Origin: Candidatus Daviesbacteria bacterium
GTDB taxonomy: Bacteria > Patescibacteria > Microgenomatia > Daviesbacterales > UBA10151
Direction of reading: 5' to 3'
Assembly: GCA_016176335.1 (NCBI GenBank)
Contig: JACOXI010000003.1
Location: 310,001 to 374,000, forward strand
Length of the DNA: 64,000 bases
Shown: piece after piece, positions 58,359 through 64,000 of the stretch
Numbering within the stretch: position 1 is the stretch's first letter
Layout of the letters: each line of letters starts with the position of its first letter
Made by a program: the position numbers and the translations under genes
Notes under the pieces: generated by a model
Seen by the model: the letters and a program-made list of their open reading frames with translations, nothing else
Databases searched by the model: none
Told to the model about the DNA's origin: nothing

Positions 58359-58673
58359 ATGATTTTGCATATTGATACCAGGGGCGGCTCTGCCGCTAAA
58401 GATCGTGAAGCAATAATTGTTTCTTTAAAGAAGGATGGGCAAGTTGTGAAAAGTTTATCGGAAAAAAATGAATACGGATCACAGGTGCTTTTGCCGCTGA
58501 TTGAGAAGCTGCTGAAAAAAAGGATATGGAAACAGTTGGAAGGAATTGAGGTTGGGGTTGGACCAGGTTCTTTTACGGGACTTCGAGTTGGAGTATCTGT
58601 TGCAAATGCTTTAGGTTTTTCTCTAGATATTCCGGTTAATGGGAAGAAAATAGAGACAGAACTTAAATATTAA
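58359..58673 (+). CDS. tsaB: Short TsaB-like protein (t6A biosynthesis)
   Basis: The 104-residue protein matches the N-terminal half of TsaB: MILHIDTRGGSAAKDREAIIVSL begins the actin-like fold, and LEGIEVGVGPGSFTGLRVGVSVANALGFSLDIPV is the family signature. Usual TsaB proteins have about 220 residues, so the second half is missing, and the frame ends in an AT-rich repeat. Short versions are known in CPR genomes, so it may still act as the scaffold that pairs with TsaD and TsaE. A TAAAAT box lies ten bases before the ATG. Decay cannot be ruled out. Confidence 0.82.
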   Translation: MILHIDTRGGSAAKDREAIIVSLKKDGQVVKSLSEKNEYGSQVLLPLIEKLLKKRIWKQLEGIEVGVGPGSFTGLRVGVSVANALGFSLDIPVNGKKIETELKY

Positions 58674-58757
58674 TTCAGAATTCAGAATTTATAATTCAGA
58701 ATTCTAAACTCTAAATTCAATTCTTAATTCTAAACTCTAGATTCTAAATTTTCTTCA
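58674..58757. repeat. AT-rich AATTCAGAATT / TAAACTCTA repeat spacer
   Basis: The gap after the short tsaB is filled by near-repeats of AATTCAGAATT and TTCTAAACTCTA, with several small palindromes (GAATTC). It resembles the spacers at 2911-2965. It contains no ORF and no T-run terminator. Confidence 0.7.
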
Positions 58758-58762
58758 GCTCA

Positions 58763-58771
58763 TGTTATACT
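58763..58771 (+). promoter_or_regulatory. Extended -10 promoter of the CAP-domain gene
   Basis: TG-T-TATACT is a near-perfect extended -10 element; TATACT (58766-58771) is six bases before the ATG at 58778, implying a leaderless mRNA. Confidence 0.6.
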
Positions 58772-58777
58772 TTCTAT

Positions 58778-59662
58778 ATGCTCTGGCATAAAATTCATCA
58801 TTGGTTTATCCCGCATAAAGACACCCACAAAAAAGCCCATCTTCTTTCTTGGGAAGGCTTAGTCATCTATATTATGATTTTTATCCTTTTGCAGGTGGGT
58901 TTTTCCATAGTAGGGTATACAAAACCTGGAATTTTAGGTATTACCTCAAGCATTGACCAAAAAATGTTGATTGAACTAACCAACAAAGAAAGAGAGAGAT
59001 TGGGACTTGTTCCTGTGACGGAAAATGAAGCTTTGGATAAGGCAGCTTCGGCTAAAGCCCAAAATATGTTTTCCGAAAATTACTGGGCTCACTTTGCCCC
59101 CTCCGGCAAAACCCCCTGGGATTTTATTCTGGGATCAGGGTATAAGTTTACTTTTGCCGGGGAAAATCTGGCCAAAAATTTTTATGATTCCGCAGGGGTG
59201 GTAACTGCTTGGATGGCATCTAAAACACACAGAGAAAATCTGCTAAATGCCAGATATCAAGATATTGGGATTGCGGTAGCGGAAGGCGTCTTAAATGGTC
59301 AAAAAACAACACTTGTGGTGCAAATGTTTGGCACAACCGGCGCTATCGGTCCGGCTCCGATTGTTGACATTGGCGGACAAAGAATTGAAATTTCAAAACA
59401 AGAATATCTTGAAAAACCGCAACTGGTTGCTGCTGTTTCGGAAGGGCGTCCACAGATAAAACCTTTGTTTGATCCATATTTTGCAACTAAAACCTTGGGG
59501 TTTTTCCTAATTACTCTTATGGGAGGACTGCTTTTAGTTGACATATTTGTTCTGTACAGAAGAGGAATATTTAGGATAAGCTCGCACTATATTGCTCACA
59601 TGTCAATTCTTTCAATTGCATCCGCAGGATTAATTTTCGCAAATCCGGGGAGTATATTGTAA
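58778..59662 (+). CDS. CAP/SCP-domain membrane protein
   Basis: This 294-residue protein starts with a short basic, His-rich cytoplasmic segment, then one helix (GLVIYIMIFILLQVGFSIVGY) and a GILGI stretch. The CAP domain (about 70-190) has LTNKERERLGLVPVTENEALDKAA, NYWAHFAPSGKTPWDFI, FAGENLAKNFYDSAGVVTAWMAS and HRENLLNARYQDIGIAVAEG, with the conserved His and Glu residues of the YkwD group. Two more helices close the protein (LGFFLITLMGGLLLVDIFVLY and the last 20 residues). CAP proteins act outside the cell with varied roles, some in cell-wall or sterol binding; none can be fixed here. Confidence 0.9.
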   Translation: MLWHKIHHWFIPHKDTHKKAHLLSWEGLVIYIMIFILLQVGFSIVGYTKPGILGITSSIDQKMLIELTNKERERLGLVPVTENEALDKAASAKAQNMFSENYWAHFAPSGKTPWDFILGSGYKFTFAGENLAKNFYDSAGVVTAWMASKTHRENLLNARYQDIGIAVAEGVLNGQKTTLVVQMFGTTGAIGPAPIVDIGGQRIEISKQEYLEKPQLVAAVSEGRPQIKPLFDPYFATKTLGFFLITLMGGLLLVDIFVLYRRGIFRISSHYIAHMSILSIASAGLIFANPGSIL

Positions 59663-59703
59663 GGACCTGCTTCGCTCGCAGTATGCAAAATTTTACTGCT
59701 CGC

Positions 59704-59731
59704 TTGCAGAACCTTGCCTTTTTAGTAAACT
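59704..59731 (+). promoter_or_regulatory. Promoter of the small membrane-protein/rml run
   Basis: TTGCAG (59704-59709) and TAAACT (59726-59731) are 16 bases apart. The GTG start at 59738 comes six bases later, again leaderless. It may drive the sugar-nucleotide genes downstream. Confidence 0.5.
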
Positions 59732-59737
59732 AAAAAC

Positions 59738-59995
59738 GTGAAACTAAGAAAACAAAAATTAATCAATAATATCTTTTTTGTAGTATTAACTCTGGCGTCA
59801 ATTTATTTGATTTTCAAAAACAGAAATTCTACCAACCTATCTTTATCTATAATGCTTGGAGCTGCCAGTATTTATCTTGCCTGGGCGTTAATTTATCATA
59901 AGATTGACAAAAGTTTGACATTACCCATTTTTTTGGAGTATCTTTTAACTGCTGTTTTGGTTTTGATATTACTTTTGGGAGTTTTATATAATTAA
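59738..59995 (+). CDS. Small three-helix membrane protein, unknown
   Basis: The 85-residue protein starts with GTG at 59738. A basic start (MKLRKQKLI) leads into three membrane helices (IFFVVLTLASIYLIF, LSIMLGAASIYLAWALIY, FLEYLLTAVLVLILLLGVLY). No charged or catalytic motif is visible and I know no family. It is four bases upstream of rmlA and shares its promoter, so a link to surface-sugar synthesis is possible by context only. Confidence 0.68.
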   Translation: MKLRKQKLINNIFFVVLTLASIYLIFKNRNSTNLSLSIMLGAASIYLAWALIYHKIDKSLTLPIFLEYLLTAVLVLILLLGVLYN

Positions 59996-59998
59996 ATA

Positions 59999-60721
59999 AT
60001 GAAAGGCATCATATTGGCAGGAGGGTTAGGGACCCGTCTTTACCCTCTGACTAAAGTAACCAATAAACATTTATTACCGGTTTACAACAAGCCGATGATT
60101 TTTTACCCCATTGATACCCTTGTCAAGGCGGGTATTACCGATATTTTGGTGGTGACCGGTGGCCCTCATTGTGGTGACTTTATGTCAATTTTAAAGAATG
60201 GTCAGCAGTTGGGTATTAAACATTTGGAATATGCATATCAGGAAGATGAAGGGGGGATAGCCCATGCCTTATCTTTGGGGGAAAATTTTGCTGAAGGAGA
60301 TAGTATTACGGTTATCCTGGGTGATAACACTTCTGATTCGGATATTTCCGAGTCTGTGGCAAACTTTAAAGAAGGAGCGTTAATATATCTTAAGAAAGTT
60401 CCCGACCCCCAGCGTTTCGGTATTGCCACCTTTGACCCAAAAGATGGGTCAAAAATAATTAAGATCACAGAAAAACCCCACAAAGCGGATTCTGATATGG
60501 CGGTAACAGGAGTTTACATCTATGATAATCAGGTTTTTGATTTTATTAGACAAATAAAACCTTCGGGCAGAGGAGAGTTGGAAATCACTGATGTTAATAA
60601 TAAATATATAGAAAAAGGACAATTAAATTGGAGTGAGCTCAAGGGCTATTGGTGGGATGCCGGAACCTTTGATACCCTGCTTGAGGCCAATAATTATTGG
60701 GCCAAGAAAGCAAAAGGATAA
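59999..60721 (+). CDS. rmlA: Glucose-1-phosphate thymidylyltransferase-like nucleotidyltransferase
   Basis: This 240-residue enzyme has the nucleotide-binding GIILAGGLGTRLYPLTKVTNKHLLPVYNKPMI and the metal-site region VILGDNTSD. VVTGGPHCGDFMSIL, RFGIATFDPKDG and ITEKPHKADSDMAVTGVYIYD follow, as in RmlA. Standard RmlA has about 290 residues; this shorter form lacks the C-terminal allosteric part, as in several archaeal and CPR homologs. It makes dTDP-glucose from dTTP and glucose-1-phosphate. It opens an rml cluster (A, B, C, D in order). Confidence 0.9.
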   Translation: MKGIILAGGLGTRLYPLTKVTNKHLLPVYNKPMIFYPIDTLVKAGITDILVVTGGPHCGDFMSILKNGQQLGIKHLEYAYQEDEGGIAHALSLGENFAEGDSITVILGDNTSDSDISESVANFKEGALIYLKKVPDPQRFGIATFDPKDGSKIIKITEKPHKADSDMAVTGVYIYDNQVFDFIRQIKPSGRGELEITDVNNKYIEKGQLNWSELKGYWWDAGTFDTLLEANNYWAKKAKG

Positions 60722-60727
60722 TAAACA

Positions 60728-60763
60728 ATGAAGGTTTTAGTGACAGGAGGCGCGGGTTTTTAG
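60728..60763 (+). pseudogene. Vestigial start of an epimerase/dehydratase gene
   Basis: An ATG opens MKVLVTGGAGF and then hits TAG at 60761. The 11 residues are the exact NAD-binding start of a sugar-nucleotide dehydratase and closely match the start of rmlB 71 bases downstream (MRILVTGGAGFIGS), at the DNA level too. The following bases form a GAGC-GTTA-GCTC hairpin typical of small dispersed repeats. It looks like a partial duplication or the stump of a deleted or repeat-disrupted gene. Confidence 0.65.
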
Positions 60764-60798
60764 AGCGTTAGCTCGCAAAACCGGCCAGCAAGAAACAC

Positions 60799-61803
60799 AT
60801 GCGTATTTTAGTGACCGGAGGAGCAGGTTTTATTGGATCTAACCTTATCCATTATTGGTTAAAAAATCATCCGGATGATCAAGTTGTCAATCTTGATGCT
60901 TTAACTTACGCTGGACATCTGGAAAGTTTAACAGATGTCGAAAATAACCCCAATTATAAATTTATCAAAGGAGATATTACGGATCAGAAAATAGTTTCGG
61001 ATGCCATGAATGGTGTGGATATTGTTATACATTTTGCGGCGGAGTCTCACGTTGACAGATCGATAATTGATCCTTTGCAGTTTGTCAAAACCAATATTTT
61101 GGGAACGGCTGTTTTATTGAATGCGGCAGTGGAAACAGAGGTTAAAAGGTTTCATCATATCTCAACAGATGAGGTGTATGGAGAGCTTGGCCCAAATGAT
61201 CCGCCATTTGGTGAGAAAAATGCTTATGCTCCCAGGACCCCTTATGCCGCATCAAAGGCAGGTTCGGATCATTTGGTACGTGCATATCATCAAACTTACG
61301 GTTTACCAGTAACCATTAGTAATTGCGCCAATAACTTTGGTTCTTACCATGATCCGGAGAAATTGATCCCGCGCTTTATTACCAATCTTTTGGAGGGTAA
61401 AAGAGTGCCATTGATGGGTAAAGGAGAAAATATCAGAGAATGGTTGCACGTTTTAGATCATGCTGCGGCCATTGATTTGGTATTAAAAAAGGGTGAGATT
61501 GGTGAGACTTATCTTATTCAAGGTGAGGAAAAAACCAATTTGGAAATAACACAAATGATACTTAAGATTTTGGGGCTTGGTGAGGATATGATTGAGTTTG
61601 TTGAGCATAGGTTAGGGCATGATTTCCGTTATGCAATTGACGGATCAAAACTTAAATCTTTGGGGTGGGAAAGAAAACACAGTCTGGAAGAAGATTTACC
61701 TATTGTTGTTTCTTGGTATAAAGAAAATGAATGGTGGTGGAAACCCCTAAAAGGTAATCGGCCAAATGTAGACAGAGTTGCCCAAAAATCATACAATCAA
61801 TGA
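60799..61803 (+). CDS. rmlB: dTDP-glucose 4,6-dehydratase
   Basis: This 334-residue extended short-chain dehydrogenase has the NAD motif VTGGAGFIGSNLIHYWL, the RmlB phrase HFAAESHVDRSIIDPLQFVKTNILGTAVLL, and HISTDEVYGELG with the catalytic Asp-Glu pair. YAASKAGSDHLVRAYHQTYGLPV has the Tyr-x3-Lys, and NCANNFGSYHDPEKLIPRFITNLL follows. It converts dTDP-glucose to the 4-keto-6-deoxy sugar. It is three bases upstream of the RmlC-like gene. Complete. Confidence 0.95.
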   Translation: MRILVTGGAGFIGSNLIHYWLKNHPDDQVVNLDALTYAGHLESLTDVENNPNYKFIKGDITDQKIVSDAMNGVDIVIHFAAESHVDRSIIDPLQFVKTNILGTAVLLNAAVETEVKRFHHISTDEVYGELGPNDPPFGEKNAYAPRTPYAASKAGSDHLVRAYHQTYGLPVTISNCANNFGSYHDPEKLIPRFITNLLEGKRVPLMGKGENIREWLHVLDHAAAIDLVLKKGEIGETYLIQGEEKTNLEITQMILKILGLGEDMIEFVEHRLGHDFRYAIDGSKLKSLGWERKHSLEEDLPIVVSWYKENEWWWKPLKGNRPNVDRVAQKSYNQ

Positions 61804-61806
61804 AGA

Positions 61807-62355
61807 ATGAGTGATTTTGTGAAGACTACTTCCATCCCCGGGGTGTTAAAACTTGAGAGACCTACTCATCAAGATGAGCGCGGATTTTTCAGAGAAATTT
61901 TCCATTTAGATGAGTTGGAGCAAGTTTTGGGCTGGCAGTTTAAGCCGGTTCAATGGAATCACTCCAGATCAAAACCAAAAGTTTTGCGGGGTCAGCATGC
62001 GGAAAACTGGAATAAGTTAATTTATCCGGTAACGGGGGAGGTATTTGCTTCTGTTTTGGATATCAGGTCAGATTCGGCAACTTTCGGAAAAGTTGAAACT
62101 TTTCAATTTGACGGTACAAATAGATTTGCGCTTTTTGTACCCAAAGGGATGGCAAACTCTTTTTGTGTAACAGGAGATGAGGATGTAAATTATTTGTATT
62201 TGGTAGATAGCTACTATGATGGTTCTGATACAACCGCAATTGCCTGGAATGATCCTGATATAAAGATTGTATGGCCAATAAATGATCCGATAATTTCTGA
62301 AAGAGATAAAAATAATCCTAAGCTGCGTGATCTATTTCCCGAAAAATTTAAATGA
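61807..62355 (+). CDS. RmlC-like dTDP-4-keto-6-deoxyhexose epimerase
   Basis: The 182-residue protein is a cupin of the RmlC family: RPTHQDERGFFREIF, KPKVLRGQHAENWNKLIYPVTGEVF, ASVLDIRSDSATFGK, then LYLVDSYYDGSDTTAIAWNDPDIKIVWP. The catalytic His (RGQH) and Tyr appear present. The usual RGLHYQ reads RGQHAE, and the usual GFAHGF reads GMANSF, so one otherwise conserved His is Asn. It may therefore make a 3- or 5-epimer other than the rhamnose intermediate. Position between rmlB and rmlD favours the rhamnose pathway. The start ATG at 61807 is three bases after rmlB. Confidence 0.85.
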   Translation: MSDFVKTTSIPGVLKLERPTHQDERGFFREIFHLDELEQVLGWQFKPVQWNHSRSKPKVLRGQHAENWNKLIYPVTGEVFASVLDIRSDSATFGKVETFQFDGTNRFALFVPKGMANSFCVTGDEDVNYLYLVDSYYDGSDTTAIAWNDPDIKIVWPINDPIISERDKNNPKLRDLFPEKFK

Positions 62356-63227
62356 AGAAACTATTAATTTTTGGCGGTAGCGGCTTGGTTGGCTCCAAAT
62401 TTATAGAAAGCCACAACCAAACTTTTGAAATTAACGCCCCTCCCGCCAAAGAAGTAGATATTTTAAACAAAAATCAAATCTTAAAAGCGTTGGAGGATTT
62501 AAATCCCGACTCGGTTATAAATTTTGCAGCTTATACAAATGTTGAGCAAGCAGAAGAACAAACAGAAGATAAAGCGGGTGTTTGTTTTCAAATAAATGCA
62601 ATGGGCGCAAAAAATGTAGCAGATGCTTGTCGCATTTTGGATAAACATCTACTCCATATTTCTACAGAATATGTGTTTGATGGAACAAAAGCGGAGAGGC
62701 CTTATGTAGAAGAGGATAAGCCAAACCCTATAAATTGGTATGGACACACAAAGTATTTTGGGGAGCAATTTGTTTTAGGAAGTGGATGCAAATCGTCAAT
62801 TGTCAGAATTTCTATGCCTTACTCTGCATATTATGAATTTAAAAAAGATGTTGCCAGATTTTTTCTTGAGCAACTTAAATTAAAAAATCCGATTAGAGCA
62901 GTGGTAGATCAATTAATAACTCCTACACTGGTTGATGATATAGCAGACGCATTGTCAGAAATTGTCAAAAAAAGACTTGAGGGAGTTATTAATGTATCAT
63001 GTAAAAGTTCAACCACGCCATTTGATTTTGCAAAAACAATTGCGAAAGTGTTTGGTTTGAATGAATCTTTAGTCAATAGCATCAGTCTGACGGATTATAA
63101 CTTAAATAAAAAAGCCAAGATGTTGAAAAATTCAGCCCTCGATCCTTCCAAGTTTGATTCCCTTTTCCCTGGCGTTTTGCATACTTTGGATGAAAGTGTA
63201 AATTTATTCAAGGTAGTTGTTGAATAA
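62352..63227 (+). CDS. rmlD: dTDP-4-dehydrorhamnose reductase-like protein
   Basis: This 291-residue short-chain reductase has the NAD(P) motif FGGSGLVGSKF, then PDSVINFAAYTNVEQAE, STEYVFDGTKAERPYVEEDKPNPINWYGHTKYFGE with the catalytic Tyr-x3-Lys, and VRISMPYS. These match RmlD, the last step to dTDP-L-rhamnose. The start overlaps the RmlC-like gene by four bases (ATGA). Given the unusual epimerase before it, the final sugar could be a rhamnose relative. Confidence 0.88.
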   Translation: MKKLLIFGGSGLVGSKFIESHNQTFEINAPPAKEVDILNKNQILKALEDLNPDSVINFAAYTNVEQAEEQTEDKAGVCFQINAMGAKNVADACRILDKHLLHISTEYVFDGTKAERPYVEEDKPNPINWYGHTKYFGEQFVLGSGCKSSIVRISMPYSAYYEFKKDVARFFLEQLKLKNPIRAVVDQLITPTLVDDIADALSEIVKKRLEGVINVSCKSSTTPFDFAKTIAKVFGLNESLVNSISLTDYNLNKKAKMLKNSALDPSKFDSLFPGVLHTLDESVNLFKVVVE

Positions 63228-63248
63228 CTTTAGAAAATCCGATATAGT
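63220..63248 (+). promoter_or_regulatory. Promoter of the GDP-mannose 4,6-dehydratase gene
   Basis: TTGAAT (63220-63225) and TATAGT (63243-63248) are 17 bases apart; the ATG at 63256 is seven bases further, so the mRNA should be leaderless. The -35 box overlaps the end of rmlD. Confidence 0.65.
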
Positions 63249-63255
63249 TACGATT

Positions 63256-64000
63256 ATGGCAGGTAAAAAAGCTTTCATCACAGGAATCTCCGGACAAGAC
63301 GGATCATATTTAACGGAATTTTTATTGGATAAGGGCTACGAGGTGGCAGGGTTGGTCAGAAGAAATGCTTTGGCGGAATTGGGTAATATTGAGAAATTTA
63401 AAGAGGAGGTTAGAATTTACTTCGGGGATTTGCAATTTCCCGAGTCCATTGTATTGGCCTTGTATGATTTTAAACCTGACGAAATTTATAATTTGGCATC
63501 TCTTTCTTCTCCCCTTTCGTCTTTTTCAGACAAATTCGCATCAATAATGGTGACCGGAGTTGGGGCTTTGCATGTATTTGAGAGAGCCAAACAGATTGTA
63601 CCGGATGCAAAAATTTATCAGGCTTCAACCTCCGAAATGTTTGGAGCGCCAAAACAGGTTCCCCAAAATGAAGATACCCCGCTTTCTCCCGCAAACCCAT
63701 ACGCGGCAGCCAAAGAGTATGCTCACAGGATGGCTGTAATTGCGAGGCAAGACAAAAATCAGCCGCAATTTATTGCCTGCGGAATTCTGTTTAATCATGA
63801 GAGCCCGCGTCGCGGATTAAATTTTGTGACCAGGAAAATTTCTGCCGCGGTTGCCTGTATTAAAAACGGCAGAAAGGAAGGGATCCCGTTAAATGAAATG
63901 GGTGAACCGATTGTTAAAAACGGCAAATTAAAATTGGGGGATTTGAATGCAAAAAGAGACTGGGGGTATGCACCGGATTATATCGAGGCAATGTATAAGA
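63256..64000 (+). CDS. gmd: GDP-mannose 4,6-dehydratase (5' part)
   Basis: The first 248 codons are present and the frame runs off the right edge. The start AGKKAFITGISGQDGSYLTEFLL is the classic Gmd NAD site. QASTSEMFGAPKQVPQNEDTPLSP, then NPYAAAKEYAHRM with Tyr-x3-Lys, GILFNHESPRRGLNFVTRKIS and KLGDLNAKRDWGYAPDYIEAMY are all diagnostic. It makes GDP-4-keto-6-deoxymannose, the precursor of fucose, colitose or perosamine. The middle has SLSSPLSSFSDK where many relatives have an aromatic-rich AQSHV segment, a variation seen in some members. It has its own promoter. Confidence 0.93.
   Translation, partial: MAGKKAFITGISGQDGSYLTEFLLDKGYEVAGLVRRNALAELGNIEKFKEEVRIYFGDLQFPESIVLALYDFKPDEIYNLASLSSPLSSFSDKFASIMVTGVGALHVFERAKQIVPDAKIYQASTSEMFGAPKQVPQNEDTPLSPANPYAAAKEYAHRMAVIARQDKNQPQFIACGILFNHESPRRGLNFVTRKISAAVACIKNGRKEGIPLNEMGEPIVKNGKLKLGDLNAKRDWGYAPDYIEAMYK

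Overview
The window is a compact bacterial chromosome segment of about 39-40 percent G+C by eye. Genes are tightly packed, with many ATGA overlaps and no gap over 300 bases lacking a gene or RNA. No transposase, phage gene or CRISPR array is visible. The best guess for the source is a Candidate Phyla Radiation (Patescibacteria) genome, perhaps Microgenomates. The clues are a split transketolase, a TsaB of only about 104 residues, a B12-dependent ribonucleotide reductase with its own adenosyltransferase, many large GT-C type membrane proteins, and small membrane proteins of the kind seen in that group. This assignment is inference. Reading frames are intact with TGA as a stop, and RF2 (which reads UGA) is encoded, so the standard code applies.

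Left part (1-13.9 kb): the end of a two-gene transketolase and a ferric-reductase-like membrane protein are followed by two adjacent metal-responsive operons. The first starts with CsoR, whose palindromic operator sits between the -35 and -10 boxes. It carries a DUF1573 protein, a membrane-anchored protein with an FRPCC...DCNHG cysteine motif, a CcdA-like transporter with doubled cysteines, a 45-residue Met/Gly/Tyr-rich peptide, a DUF5676-like protein and a CopB-type P1B ATPase. The second starts with an ArsR-type regulator. It carries a Cys/His-rich anchored protein, a second FRPCC protein fused to a cysteine-bearing membrane domain, a six-codon Cys ORF, a MerA-type mercuric reductase, a SafE/TauE-cupredoxin fusion and an HMA chaperone. 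Together they look like a copper/mercury detoxification and thiol-relay island built around an uncharacterised cysteine domain present in both operons.

Middle part (12.6-40.6 kb): a PfkB kinase, an FAD-dependent 2-hydroxyacid dehydrogenase and a thioredoxin-reductase-like enzyme come first. A divergent cell-wall pair (L,D-transpeptidase and D,D-carboxypeptidase) and a cyclophilin follow. Then come nrdR-nrdJ-cobO behind apparent tandem NrdR boxes, Lon with an H+-pyrophosphatase, a histidine kinase/response regulator pair, tRNA-Glu(CTC), GreA, two adjacent HExxH-type putative metallopeptidases, LysS, two HD-domain proteins, SerS and SecA.

Right part (40.6-64 kb): six multi-membrane GT-C-like proteins are interspersed with NnrD, a CofE-like ligase, a GalE-like epimerase and TsaE. 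A minus-strand division operon follows (prfB, a small anchored protein, ftsE, ftsX, an M23 protein with a circularly permuted catalytic domain, a tandem beta-domain surface protein, tsaE). The end holds short TsaB, a CAP-domain protein, an rmlA-rmlB-rmlC-rmlD sugar-nucleotide cluster with a vestigial epimerase start, and the first 248 codons of GDP-mannose 4,6-dehydratase.

A regularity runs through the whole window. For many operon-leading genes a good -10 box, often with a -35 box 16-18 bp upstream, lies only 5-10 bases before the start codon, which implies leaderless or nearly leaderless mRNAs. Strong Shine-Dalgarno sequences appear at internal genes instead.
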